A stretch of 56,443 nt of DNA from NCBI RefSeq assembly GCF_019455385.1, contig NZ_JACOFR010000039.1, positions 1-56,443 on the forward strand, read 5' to 3'. Below, piece by piece: positions 24,081-32,407 of this stretch (positions within the stretch are counted from its first letter, which is position 1; every line of letters begins with the position of its first letter). The translations under genes were made by a program, and so were the position numbers. Below the pieces are notes generated by a model. It saw only the letters and a program-made list of their open reading frames with translations. It made no database searches and was not told where the DNA came from. This stretch comes from Bradyrhizobium sp. BR 10289 (lineage in GTDB: Bacteria; Pseudomonadota; Alphaproteobacteria; Rhizobiales; Xanthobacteraceae).

Positions 24081-26059
24081 TGGAAAACTCTAATGATATC
24101 GCCCATCAGACCGGTGGTCTCGCGCTCCAGCGCCAGAATATCGGCGCGGATTGCTTCCAGCGAACGCAGCGGCTGCGATTTATAAAAATAGCGCGTGAAA
24201 CTGATCTCATAGCCAATGACGGTCCTGGCCGGATCGACCCAGGCGTCGTGGACGTGCGACAGAACCTCGCGGCGAATGAAGGCCTCGATCCCGCCAGGTT
24301 CCTTTAGCGGCACCGTCTCGGTGTCACGCAAATCACCATCCGGCTCATATTCGACCACGCAGGTCTTGCCGTCGATGGCCAGCGGGAACAGTCCGTGCAG
24401 CGGATCGGCTTCAACCTTGCCCGCCTTGTGAATCCGACGGATCACCGGCGTCCCGTCTTCTGCGATGCGCCCCTCCTCCTTCAGCGACTTGATCTCCTTC
24501 GGAGTGTAGGCGCGGGTTGCCTCGATGCCAGTGGCCCGTAAGGGTCGCTCGACTGTCACCTTGGAATAGCCGAACTCGGCATTGTCGAAAATGCGTGATT
24601 GCTCGCTCTCGTCGAAGGCCATGAAGGCCTCGAGAATGCGTTCGATATCGGACTCGGTCAGTTCGCAGTTCTTCTTGCCGAGGTTCTTGCGCAGCGGTTT
24701 GAACCATTGGGTTGCGTCGATCAACTGCACCTTGCCGCGACGATGGCCGGGCTTGCGGTTCGACAGCACCCAGACATAGGTGGCAATGCCGGTGTTGTAA
24801 AACATGTTCAGCGGCAAGGCGACAATGGCTTCCAGCCAGTCGTTCTCGATGACCCAGCGCCGGACATTGCTTTCGCCGGAGCCCGCGTCGCCCGTGAATA
24901 GCGAGGAGCCGTTGTGCACCTCGGCGATGCGCGACCCCAGCGGCGTATCGTGCTTCATCTTCGACAGCATGTTCGCCAGGAACATCATCTGTCCGTCGCT
25001 GGAACGGGTGACGAGGCTGTATTCGGGATCGCCGGCATGCTCGATCACAAAGCGTGGATCGCGCATGCCGGCCTTGCCACCCATGCGCTCCTGATCGCTC
25101 TTCCAGCTCTTTCCGTAGGGCGGATTCGACAACATGAAGTCGAATTCTCGGGATGGAAAGGCATCATTCGCCAGCGTTGACCACTCGGGGCCGCCGACCA
25201 TGTTGTCGGCCTCCTCGCCCTCGCCCTTAAGCAGCAGATCAGCCTTGGCGATAGCATAGGTCTCCCCGTTGATCTCCTGCCCGTAAAGATGGGTGGAGAC
25301 CTGCTTGCCGTGCTGCGCGGCTAGTTCCTTCAGAGTTTCCTCGCCCACGGTCAGCATGCCGCCGGTGCCGCAGGCGCCATCGTATAGCAGATAGGTGCCG
25401 GACTGAATCTTGTCGGCGATCGGCACAAAGATCAGCTTCGCCATTAGCTTGACGGCGTCGCGCGGTGTCCAGTGCTCGCCGGCCTCCTCGTTATTGGCTT
25501 CGTTGAAGCGGCGGACCAGTTCCTCGAACACCGTGCCCATAGCGTGGTTGTCGAGGCCGGGGTGCTTCTCTGAGCCGTCGCCATGCAGCACCGGCTTCGG
25601 GCCGAGATTGATCGAGCTGTCTAGGAATTTCTCGATCAGCGTGCCGAGCACGTCGGCCTTCGACAGCTTCGGGATTTGATTGCGGAATTCGAAATTGTCG
25701 AGGATCACCTGCACGTTCGGCGAGAACCCTTCGAGGAAGGCCTCGAAATCGGCCTTCAACTGAGCCTGCGAGGCGCGGTTGCGAAGATCGCGCAGATTAA
25801 ACGGGGACGTGTTATAGAAGGCTTGTCCGGCGGCCTGGCGCAGCGCTGCATCCTGGTTGGTGACGCCCGCCTTGTCGAGATTGGCCTTCATCGACAGCAC
25901 GGCAACCTTGGTCGGCTCCAGCACCGCATCAAGACGGCGCAGCACCATCATCGGCAGGATAACGTCACGGTATTTGCCACGTACATAAAGATCGCGCAGG
26001 GCATCGTCCGCGATGCCCCAGATGAAGTTCGCGATCCAGTTCAGATCACCGTTACTCAT
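24077..26059 (-). CDS. hsdM: type I restriction-modification methyltransferase (HsdM)
   Basis: A 660-residue N6-adenine methyltransferase. An N-terminal helical HsdM domain (about 5-150, RDLYVRGKYRDVILPMMVLR) precedes the catalytic domain with the AdoMet motif DGACGTGGML (about 220) and the catalytic motif IV NPPYGKSWKSDQ (about 305). The C-terminal extension of some 200 residues is long for the family and may contact HsdS. ATG at 26059 is chosen because GAGGA directly precedes it; the 18-residue upstream extension is unlikely. It is the first gene of the operon, transcribed away from the tRNA-Ser gene, with 326 bases between. Confidence 0.94.
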   Translation of the reverse strand: MSNGDLNWIANFIWGIADDALRDLYVRGKYRDVILPMMVLRRLDAVLEPTKVAVLSMKANLDKAGVTNQDAALRQAAGQAFYNTSPFNLRDLRNRASQAQLKADFEAFLEGFSPNVQVILDNFEFRNQIPKLSKADVLGTLIEKFLDSSINLGPKPVLHGDGSEKHPGLDNHAMGTVFEELVRRFNEANNEEAGEHWTPRDAVKLMAKLIFVPIADKIQSGTYLLYDGACGTGGMLTVGEETLKELAAQHGKQVSTHLYGQEINGETYAIAKADLLLKGEGEEADNMVGGPEWSTLANDAFPSREFDFMLSNPPYGKSWKSDQERMGGKAGMRDPRFVIEHAGDPEYSLVTRSSDGQMMFLANMLSKMKHDTPLGSRIAEVHNGSSLFTGDAGSGESNVRRWVIENDWLEAIVALPLNMFYNTGIATYVWVLSNRKPGHRRGKVQLIDATQWFKPLRKNLGKKNCELTESDIERILEAFMAFDESEQSRIFDNAEFGYSKVTVERPLRATGIEATRAYTPKEIKSLKEEGRIAEDGTPVIRRIHKAGKVEADPLHGLFPLAIDGKTCVVEYEPDGDLRDTETVPLKEPGGIEAFIRREVLSHVHDAWVDPARTVIGYEISFTRYFYKSQPLRSLEAIRADILALERETTGLMGDIIRVFQ

Positions 26060-26385
26060 TCCTCGGCAGGCCCCCTGACGTCCCATATCGCTTGGCGCGA
26101 CGCTTCGATACATCCGACGCGTTCGCGCGCGCGTAACTTGTCTTATTCTTCAGCAGCCATCACGGGACACGACCGGTCGCTCGTGTCAGGCAACTTGTGC
26201 TCCCCGAATCACGCGACCTTTGGCCATTTTGGCCCTTTGATCAAGTTTGGGTACGCGAATTCCGAGTACGTCTATTTGCCTACGCCAATCCGACGTGCGG
26301 CAAGTCCGACGATGGCTTGGTCGGCGGCGTCTGACGTCGCGCAAGGACCTGTCAAGAATTGGAGGCGTGGTTGTGGGACATGACC
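26060..26385. other. intergenic region between hsdM and tRNA-Ser
   Basis: 326 bases with no credible gene. No copy of the tRNA 3' end, no integrase and no strong inverted repeat was found. The hsd promoter should be here but no clear consensus was seen. Confidence 0.45.
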
Positions 26386-26475
26386 TGGCGGAGAGGGAGG
26401 GATTCGAACCCCCGATAGGCTTGCACCTATGCCGCATTTCGAGTGCGGTGCATTCAACCACTCTGCCACCTCTCC
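26386..26475 (-). tRNA. tRNA-Ser, anticodon CGA
   Basis: A 90-base gene including an encoded CCA (26386-26388). The acceptor stem GGAGAGG pairs with CCTCTCC, with discriminator G. The anticodon loop reads CTCGAAA, giving anticodon CGA for UCG codons. The long variable arm expected for tRNA-Ser is present (GCATAGGTGCAAGCCTAT), and the T loop is GGTTCGAATCC. It sits upstream of the hsd operon, and tRNA genes are common integration points, but no duplicated 3' end was found at the other side. Confidence 0.95.
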
Positions 26476-26613
26476 TGAAGGCGCCATCGATAGGAGCTGC
26501 GGCCCCTGTGGTTGGGGGCTCTAATAGGCGAGGATCGCCGGCCAGACAAGGCGCGAAAGGGGAAAATCCGCTGCCTCTGTCAGCCCCGCACCAGCTTTCG
26601 AAAGGAACCGCCC

Positions 26614-27477
26614 ATGGAGCACCTCACCATCGAAGCCAACGGCGCCAAATTCCATGTGGCCCGCGCCGGGGCCGGAAAACCGCTGCTTTTGCTGCATGGC
26701 TGGCCGGAATTCTGGCTGACCTGGGAGCCGGTGATGGGGCGGCTGGCCGACCGGTTCATGCTGATCGCGCCCGATCTGCGCGGCTTCGGCGACAGCGACA
26801 AGCCGGACGGGGTTTTCGGGCCGGACGGCCATGCCGCCGACATGCTGGCGCTGATGGAGGGGCTCGGCATCGACCGATTCGGCGTGGTCGGCCATGACGT
26901 CGGCGGGGCCGTGATGCAGCCGCTGGCGCGGAAGGCGCCCGAGCGGCTGGCCGGGCTGTTCTTGTTCGATTTCGTCTATCCCGGGATCGGGCCGCGCATG
27001 GCGGCACCCGATCGGCTCAACCACATCTGGTATCAGTCCTTTCACCAGATGGAGATGGCGCCTGCGCTGGTCGGGGCGAGCCGCGAGACTTGCCGGCTCT
27101 ATATCGGCCACTTCCTGAAAGGCTGGGCGCATCGCAAGGACGCGTTCGACGATGTCCTCGACGCCTTCGCCGACAACTACTTCAAACCGGGCAACCTCGC
27201 CGGCGGCTTTGCGCATTATCGGGCCTCGCATGCCGGGCGGGTCGCGATGATGAAGGGCGAAGCGCCAGCGCTGCCGCCGATCGATGTGCCGACCTGCGTG
27301 CGCTGGGCCGAGCACGATCCGCTGTTTCCCTATGCCTGGACCGACCGGCTCGGCGAGACGTTTGGCGATCTCGATCTGAAGATGTTTCCGAATGTCGGGC
27401 ACTTCCCGCATCGGGAGGATCCGGATCGCGGTGCAAGCGAGATCGCGGGGTTTTTTCAGCGGATTGGTTGGGGGTGA
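26614..27477 (+). CDS. alpha/beta hydrolase, epoxide hydrolase/haloalkane dehalogenase type
   Basis: A 287-residue cytosolic hydrolase. The oxyanion motif is HGWPEFW (28-34), and the nucleophile elbow GHDVGG (93-98) places Asp95 as nucleophile, as in epoxide hydrolases and (fluoro)haloacid/haloalkane dehalogenases rather than esterases. The catalytic His is in NVGHFPHRED near the C-terminus. A cap domain lies between about 125 and 210. ATG at 26614 is preferred, with AAAGGAA seven bases upstream; the longer frame from 26512 overlaps the region next to the tRNA. It stands alone. The substrate is unknown. Confidence 0.9.
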   Translation: MEHLTIEANGAKFHVARAGAGKPLLLLHGWPEFWLTWEPVMGRLADRFMLIAPDLRGFGDSDKPDGVFGPDGHAADMLALMEGLGIDRFGVVGHDVGGAVMQPLARKAPERLAGLFLFDFVYPGIGPRMAAPDRLNHIWYQSFHQMEMAPALVGASRETCRLYIGHFLKGWAHRKDAFDDVLDAFADNYFKPGNLAGGFAHYRASHAGRVAMMKGEAPALPPIDVPTCVRWAEHDPLFPYAWTDRLGETFGDLDLKMFPNVGHFPHREDPDRGASEIAGFFQRIGWG

Positions 27478-27534
27478 GCGGCGGGGGATAGCCGCGATGA
27501 GATTGAGCCAAGTCGCAGCGGCATTCGGCGCTGG

Positions 27535-27690
27535 GCTCCCTCTCCCGCTTGCGGGGGAGGGCTGGGGTGGGGGTCTCTCCGCAACGGGACAATCCCCAAG
27601 AGGAAAGAACCCTCACCCGCCGCGCGCGGACGATGCTTCGCATCGCCCGGGGGGCGTCGGCCTCTCCCGCAAGCGGGAGAGGCGAAGCAA
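27535..27690. repeat. palindromic REP-like element (CTCTCCC family)
   Basis: Two hairpins flank a GC-rich core: CCTCTCCCGC/GCGGGGGAGG near 27539-27560 and CCTCTCCCGC/GCGGGAGAGG at 27661-27682. The two hairpins have complementary TT and AA loops, so the outer arms can also pair with one another across the whole element. A related element lies at 34591-34730, and a fragment (CCTCTCCCGCTTGCGG) near 48087. It fills most of the 382-base gap between the hydrolase and the ROK gene; nothing else is seen there. Confidence 0.7.
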
Positions 27691-27859
27691 GAAAACGGGT
27701 GGGACCGCCAGACGCGGTAAACACTGGCGGTCCCGGTGCCGCTCATTGAAACTCTGGCCAGGAAGGGCGGCTTCGCTGGTCAGGTGAGGCGACGGTTCGA
27801 CCCTAGCGTGCGGCGAGGGCGCCGCAACGCAATCCGCTCCTTAACCTAACCAGACAAGG

Positions 27860-28987
27860 TTACTCCTTGTCCGCCTTGCTCTTTTTCTTCCCGTTCTCCG
27901 CAGAATCCCGGTCTTTTCCGTTCTCCTTGCGGCGATTGGTGAAGCGGGCGTTGCCGAGTCCGGTGCCGATGGTGAGCACGCCCCAGCGGTCGACATCCTG
28001 CATGAACGGCACTTCCGAGAGGCCCTGAACCACGCCGTCATTGTGCATCAGGATGGCGGTGTCGTGCTCGCCGATCTCGGGGATGCCCTCGATCAGGCTC
28101 GCCGGCAGGTTGAACTTGCTGCTCTCCCAATTGCCCGGCAGGTTCTGCGCACCCTTCTCGATCGAGCCGTCCGCGTTGATCACGCCGGGACAGGCGATGC
28201 CGATGAAAGGCGCGAGCTTGTAACCGTCGGTCTCGGCCTCGGTGATCAGGCCCTTCAGCATCTTGGTCAGCCGCTTCACCGCGCCTTCGCGGGTCGGCTC
28301 GTCGTCGGCATGACGCCACAGCTCGGATTTCACGACCCTGGCCTTCGACAGGTCCTTCGCCTTCTTCCAGCCGGTTTCGACCAGGCCGCAGCGAATGTTT
28401 GTGCCGCCGATATCGACCGCGAGGATGCTGTCATGAGCCTCGAAGATCCAGGACGGCGCCAGATGCAGCGCGCCGACCAGAGCGGCCTCATCCGGATGAT
28501 GACGGATCGGCTGCAGATCGATCTTGAAATCCTCGGACTTCAGGATGATCTCGGTGCGCGCGATCGCGAGTTCGCCGAGCCGGGAATCGCGAAAACCGCC
28601 GCCGACCACGATGCGCTCGGTCTTGGCCCAGGCCTTGGTCTTGAGGAAGCGGCGGGTGACGTGAGCGAGCTCCTGGGCGAAATCCTCGATGGCGCTATGC
28701 ACCACCGCGGAGGCCTCGACATCATCGCCGATCAGGATGGCGTCCAGCGTCTTCTTGCTGATGTCCTCCGACGGCTCCTTGCCGAACGGGTCCTCACCCG
28801 ACTTGCGCAGCGGCTTGCGCCAGCGGTCGAGAATCTCGCGAAACGCGCCCTTGCTGGCGCGGTCGCCGAGAAAACCGTCCTCGTCCTTCAGCTCGATGTT
28901 GAAACTGTCGATGTCCACCGACGGCAGCCGCTCCGCGCCGTGGGTGGCGATGCCCGTCGTCGTCTTGACCAGTTCGTCCGTTGCCAT
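27860..28987 (-). CDS. ROK-family sugar kinase-like protein with circularly permuted motif order
   Basis: A 375-residue protein of the ASKHA/ROK type. The usual ROK order is phosphate-1 motif, PG, ND, phosphate-2 motif, then IVxGGG and EAAxxGA. Here the last two come first: helix HSAIEDFAQELAHVTRRFL (97-115), IVVGGG (126-131) and HHPDEAALVGA (163-173). They are followed by DIGGTN (192-197), ACPGV (265-269), HNDG (315-318, likely catalytic Asp317) and IGTGLGN (340-346). After that only a Lys-rich tail remains. The zinc CxCG motif of ROK kinases is absent. This fits a circular permutation, with residues 1-95 as an extra charged segment. ATG at 28987 is chosen. Kinase activity is not established. 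Confidence 0.82.
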   Translation of the reverse strand: MATDELVKTTTGIATHGAERLPSVDIDSFNIELKDEDGFLGDRASKGAFREILDRWRKPLRKSGEDPFGKEPSEDISKKTLDAILIGDDVEASAVVHSAIEDFAQELAHVTRRFLKTKAWAKTERIVVGGGFRDSRLGELAIARTEIILKSEDFKIDLQPIRHHPDEAALVGALHLAPSWIFEAHDSILAVDIGGTNIRCGLVETGWKKAKDLSKARVVKSELWRHADDEPTREGAVKRLTKMLKGLITEAETDGYKLAPFIGIACPGVINADGSIEKGAQNLPGNWESSKFNLPASLIEGIPEIGEHDTAILMHNDGVVQGLSEVPFMQDVDRWGVLTIGTGLGNARFTNRRKENGKDRDSAENGKKKSKADKE

Positions 28988-29114
28988 GAAAACCCTGCCC
29001 GCTAGATCTGTTCCGGCCGGACTAACGGCGCGGGAACCCGTTGGTTGCAACGCGGGCCGGGATTCGATGTCGGCCCGGCGGACGGCCAAATCCTTCAAAT
29101 TCCGGCAGTTTTCC

Positions 29115-29142
29115 TTGACTCTTCGTGTGTCGCGGCTATAAG
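29115..29142 (+). promoter_or_regulatory. promoter for rplU-rpmA
   Basis: TTGACT and TATAAG are separated by 16 bases, close to the housekeeping consensus, 166 bases upstream of rplU. It is the best -35/-10 pair in the leader region. Confidence 0.6.
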
Positions 29143-29152
29143 TCCCACAACC

Positions 29153-29184
29153 GGCGCGGGGCGTTTCTCGCGCCGCTTGTTTTT
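29153..29184 (+). terminator. hairpin with T run in the rplU leader, possible attenuator
   Basis: GGCGCG and CGCGCC form a stem around a ten-base loop, followed by GCTTGTTTTT. It lies just downstream of the predicted promoter and inside the leader, so it could act as an attenuator or a leader structure for ribosomal-protein feedback. Confidence 0.45.
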
Positions 29185-29307
29185 GCGTGGGTTTTCAAAG
29201 GGATAGCTCCCGCCCGCACAAGACTCGCAAATAACCCATAGCGACTGGCAAAAAGCCGGCCCACGACGATCCGTCGCGAGGCCGGGATTGAACACGGAGA
29301 AAAAACG

Positions 29308-29694
29308 ATGTTCGCAGTCATCAAAACCGGCGGCAAGCAATACCGCGTCGTGCCGGATGATGTTCTCGAAGTTGGCAAGATCGAAGGCGAAGTCGGCTCG
29401 ATCGTGCAGTTGAATGAAGTGCTGGTGCTCGGCGGTGACACCCCGGTGCTGGGCGTTCCGACGGTCGCCGGTGCGTCCGTTGCGGTCGAGGTGCTCGACC
29501 ACAAGCGCGGCCCCAAGGTCATCGCGTTCAAGAAGCGCCGCCGCAAGAATTCGCGCCGCAAGCGCGGCTATCGCGACGAGATCACGGTGCTCCGCATCTC
29601 CGAGATCCTGGCTGACGGCGCCAAGCCCACCAAGGGCCCGCGTCCGAAGAAGGACAAGGTTGCGAAGGAGCCGGCCGCGGAAGCTGCCGAGTAA
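29308..29694 (+). CDS. rplU: 50S ribosomal protein L21
   Basis: A 128-residue protein opening with the L21 signature MFAVIKTGGKQYRVVPDD. The RNA-binding basic segment KKRRRKNSRRKRGYRD (about 75-90) is present. The C-terminal 30 residues are a Lys/Ala/Glu-rich extension typical of alphaproteobacteria. ATG at 29308 with GGAGA upstream. It is followed by rpmA after 104 bases, the universal L21-L27 pairing. The leader hairpin upstream may regulate both. Confidence 0.98.
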   Translation: MFAVIKTGGKQYRVVPDDVLEVGKIEGEVGSIVQLNEVLVLGGDTPVLGVPTVAGASVAVEVLDHKRGPKVIAFKKRRRKNSRRKRGYRDEITVLRISEILADGAKPTKGPRPKKDKVAKEPAAEAAE

Positions 29695-29798
29695 GCTTGA
29701 GACCGATCACGCCAATTCACGAATTGATGCGTGCGACGTTTTGAAATGATTCCGTCAAGGAATTGACCTAGAACTACGCAGGATTTCGGAGACGAGCC

Positions 29799-30068
29799 AT
29801 GGCTCACAAAAAAGCAGGCGGTTCATCGCGCAACGGTCGCGATTCCAAGGGTAAGCGCCTCGGCATCAAGGCGTTCGGCGGGGAAGTCGTCATTCCCGGC
29901 AACATCATTGCGCGTCAGCGCGGCACCACCTGGCACCCGGGCCTCAATGTCGGCATGGGTACGGACCACACCCTGTTCGCCAAGATCGAGGGTCGCGTGA
30001 CGTTCCAGGCCAAAGCCAACGGCCGCACCTTCGTATCGGTGCTCCCGCTTGCAGAGGCGGCTGAATAG
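29799..30068 (+). CDS. rpmA: 50S ribosomal protein L27
   Basis: An 89-residue protein beginning MAHKKAGGSSRNGRDSKGKR, the diagnostic L27 N-terminus that reaches the peptidyl transferase centre. The core continues with GNIIARQRGTTWHPG. No Firmicutes-type cleaved leader is present. ATG at 29799 preceded by GGAGACGAG. It is co-transcribed with rplU and followed by a terminator. Confidence 0.98.
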   Translation: MAHKKAGGSSRNGRDSKGKRLGIKAFGGEVVIPGNIIARQRGTTWHPGLNVGMGTDHTLFAKIEGRVTFQAKANGRTFVSVLPLAEAAE

Positions 30069-30146
30069 ACGGCGGATCAAATTCGGAGTCCGCCGGGTCC
30101 TTGACCGAACCGGCGGAGTCCAACAGATCGAAAGATCGACGGCTCC

Positions 30147-30178
30147 AGGGGAGGCAGGGAAACCGGCCTCCCCTTTCG
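30147..30178 (+). terminator. rho-independent terminator after rpmA
   Basis: AGGGGAGGC and GCCTCCCCT form a nine-pair stem around a ten-base loop, followed by TTCGTTT. It lies about 80 bases after the rpmA stop and before the GNAT gene. Confidence 0.75.
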
Positions 30179-30224
30179 TTTGACTTGCTCACTTTTGACT
30201 TAGTGACTTCTCACGGAGCCGGAC

Positions 30225-30818
30225 ATGTTGCAGGATTTTTCGAGCGTGACCTTAGCTGAGGCGAGACCCAGCGTCGTCGCCACCGAGCGGCTGACCTTGC
30301 GGCGGCCGACGCTGGCCGACGCCAGGGCCATCGCCCACCTCGCCAACGACCGCCGTGTCGCGGAAAACACCCGCCGCCTCCCGCATCCCTATTCTCAAGA
30401 CCACGCCGTCGCATTCATCCGTGCCACCTCAGCGCCCGGCGCTGAGACCGTGTTCCTGATCGAGCACGACAGCGGGCCGGTCGGCATGGTCGGCATCGAC
30501 CGCTCCACGCCAGGCAATGCCGAGCTCGGCTATTGGCTCGGCGTCGAGCATTGGGGCCGGGGCTATGCCACCGAAGCCGCGCGCGGCGCGATCGATTTCT
30601 TCTTCGAGGCGTTCGAGGACGATCACCTCTATTCAGGCGCGCGCGTCACCAACCCGGCCTCGCGCAACGTGCTGGAGAAGTGCGGCTTCCAGTGGAGCGG
30701 CGTGCAGCTGCATCGTTTCCTGGCGCTGGGCTCGTCGACGCCGGTCGATTGCTTCCGCCTCTCGCGCGGGGTGTGGTCGTCGCTGAAGAGCTGGAGCAGT
30801 GCGCGACGGGTGAGGTAG
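30225..30818 (+). CDS. GNAT-family N-acetyltransferase (RimJ-like)
   Basis: A 197-residue acetyltransferase. The N-terminus (ERLTLRRPTLADARAIAHL) is typical of the RimJ/RimL subgroup that acetylates protein N-termini or small amines. The acetyl-CoA pyrophosphate loop appears as HWGRGYATEAARG (about 108-120), and NPASRNVLEKCGF (about 144-156) is the conserved motif B. ATG at 30225. Its position between rpmA and obgE is common in Rhizobiales. The substrate is not known. Confidence 0.92.
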   Translation: MLQDFSSVTLAEARPSVVATERLTLRRPTLADARAIAHLANDRRVAENTRRLPHPYSQDHAVAFIRATSAPGAETVFLIEHDSGPVGMVGIDRSTPGNAELGYWLGVEHWGRGYATEAARGAIDFFFEAFEDDHLYSGARVTNPASRNVLEKCGFQWSGVQLHRFLALGSSTPVDCFRLSRGVWSSLKSWSSARRVR

Positions 30819-30821
30819 GGG

Positions 30822-31736
30822 CTACGCCGGCGGATTCACGTCCGGGCTCGGCCGTCCCAGATCGCGCTCGCGCAGATAGATGTAGAAGCCGGCGCCGATG
30901 ATGATCGCGGCGCCGCCGATGGTCGCCATCGACGGCACATCGCCGAACACGACAAAGCCGAAGATCACGGCCCAGACGATCATCGAATATTGATACGGCA
31001 CCACCACGCTCGCCGGCGCAAGCTTCAGCGAGCGGTTGACGCAGAACAGCGCGGTCACCGAAATCAGCCCAGCGGCCGCGAAGATCACGAGGCTGCCCGG
31101 CGTCGGCGGCACCCAGTGGAAGGCCGACATCACCGCCCCCAGCAGGAAGGTGCCGATGAATTGCGAGGAGGCCATCACGATGTCGGGCGTCTTGCGCAGG
31201 CTGCGGGTGATCAACATCAGCGTTGCGAAGGAAAGACTCCCGCCGAGCGCGATCAGCGCCGGCAGGCTCACCGTCTGCGCCGAGGGGCGCAGCGCGATCA
31301 CGACGCCGCAGAAGCCGATCAGGATCGCGGTCCAGCGCCGCCAGCCGACCTTTTCGCGCAAGAAGATCGCCGACATCGCGGTGACGAAGATCGGGCCGGC
31401 GAGATAGTAAGTGATGACGTCGGCAAGCGGCAGATAGACCGTCGCGATGAAGAAAGCGGCGACCTCCAGGGTCGACAGCGTGACGCGGATGAGCTGGAGC
31501 CGCGGCCGCTCCAGATGCAGAAACAGGTCGCGCTGCCGCCAGATCATCGGCGACAGCAGCAGCAACGCTGCACCGCCTCGCAGAAACAGCAGCTGTCCCA
31601 CCGAATAGGTCCCGACCAGGAACTTGCCCATGGCGTCGCCGAACGAGAACATGAAGATCGACAGCACCATGAGCCCGATGCCCGCGAGGCGCGCGGATCG
31701 CTCGTCATAGGCGGAGAGGTTCTTGAAGAAGGGCAT
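30822..31736 (-). CDS. DMT-superfamily (EamA) transporter
   Basis: A 304-residue inner-membrane protein with ten predicted helices in two EamA repeats (LAGIGLMVLSIFMFSFGDAM starts the first, WTAILIGFCGVVIAL closes it). The family includes metabolite exporters and S-adenosylmethionine or riboflavin importers; the substrate is not readable. ATG at 31736 is preferred; the upstream extension to 31841 is hydrophilic and comes from repeat-like sequence (GTCATTGCGAGCG). It converges on the GNAT gene with a three-base gap. Confidence 0.88.
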   Translation of the reverse strand: MPFFKNLSAYDERSARLAGIGLMVLSIFMFSFGDAMGKFLVGTYSVGQLLFLRGGAALLLLSPMIWRQRDLFLHLERPRLQLIRVTLSTLEVAAFFIATVYLPLADVITYYLAGPIFVTAMSAIFLREKVGWRRWTAILIGFCGVVIALRPSAQTVSLPALIALGGSLSFATLMLITRSLRKTPDIVMASSQFIGTFLLGAVMSAFHWVPPTPGSLVIFAAAGLISVTALFCVNRSLKLAPASVVVPYQYSMIVWAVIFGFVVFGDVPSMATIGGAAIIIGAGFYIYLRERDLGRPSPDVNPPA

Positions 31737-31925
31737 CGGTACGCGTGAGTTCGGGAGCTCGTCATTGCGAGCGAAGGGAGCGCTGCGAAAATGGCATAGA
31801 GTCGCCTGCGGCCGTTTTAATGGCGTGAACGGCCGCGGCAACCCCGCGCCAGCCGAATTGAACGGATTGTCGCACGCTTCGCATCACGGTAGCGATAGGC
31901 ACCGCCTCGACAAGAAGAGCCAGAC

Positions 31926-32405
31926 ATGACCGACTTCGATCCAGCCCGGCATCGCATGATCCCCACGCAACGCTGGTTTGAGGATTTCGTGGTCGGCGAA
32001 CGTTTCGTGCTGCCGAGCCGCACCCAGACGACGGCGGTGTTTGCGGCCTTCCAGACCGCGAGCGGCGATACCCATCCGGTGCATTACGACGTGGAATATT
32101 GCCGCAGCCGCGGCATGCCGCATCTGCTCGCCCACGGCTTTCAGACCCTGATCCACACCGCGCCGGGAGCCGGGTTGTTTCCATTCATGGTCGAGGACTC
32201 CCTGGTCGGCTTCCTCGAGCAGTCGAGCCGGTTCCTCAAGCCGGTGTTCGCCGACGACACCCTCTATCCCGCGCTCGAGGTCACCGAGCTGGTGCCGGGC
32301 CGCACCACGGGCGCAGTGACGCTGAGGAGCACCGTGTTCAACCAGCGCAAGGAGCTGGTGCTGGAAGGCATGCAGAAATTCCTGATCCGCAGGCGACCCG
32401 GGTAA
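31926..32405 (+). CDS. MaoC-family dehydratase (hot-dog fold)
   Basis: A 159-residue protein of the MaoC/enoyl-CoA hydratase-2 type. The catalytic Asp/His pair is in the segment FQTASGDTHPVHYDVEYC (about 42-59), the usual D-x-N/T-P-x-H pattern. The C-terminal part completes a single hot-dog domain. ATG at 31926. Its stop is two bases from the end of the convergent binding-protein gene. The CoA or ACP substrate cannot be inferred here. Confidence 0.9.
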   Translation: MTDFDPARHRMIPTQRWFEDFVVGERFVLPSRTQTTAVFAAFQTASGDTHPVHYDVEYCRSRGMPHLLAHGFQTLIHTAPGAGLFPFMVEDSLVGFLEQSSRFLKPVFADDTLYPALEVTELVPGRTTGAVTLRSTVFNQRKELVLEGMQKFLIRRRPG

Positions 32406-32407
32406 AG

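Larger units (their letters stand above)
28988..29307. other. rplU leader and promoter region
   Basis: 320 bases upstream of rplU. The region contains a sigma-70-like promoter at 29115-29142 and a hairpin with a T run at 29153-29184, then about 120 bases of leader to the rplU start. No gene is seen. Confidence 0.6.

Noticed and set aside
26386..26475. tRNA-Ser as integration site of a genomic island
   Set aside because: No integrase and no second copy of the tRNA 3' end was found near the far end of the hsd block; kept only as a possibility.
26247..26897. 216-codon plus-strand frame through the tRNA-Ser gene
   Set aside because: It overlaps a clear tRNA and the start of the alpha/beta hydrolase in another frame.
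27535..27690. CRISPR-like array
   Set aside because: The repeated units are two inverted hairpins, not regularly spaced direct repeats with unique spacers.
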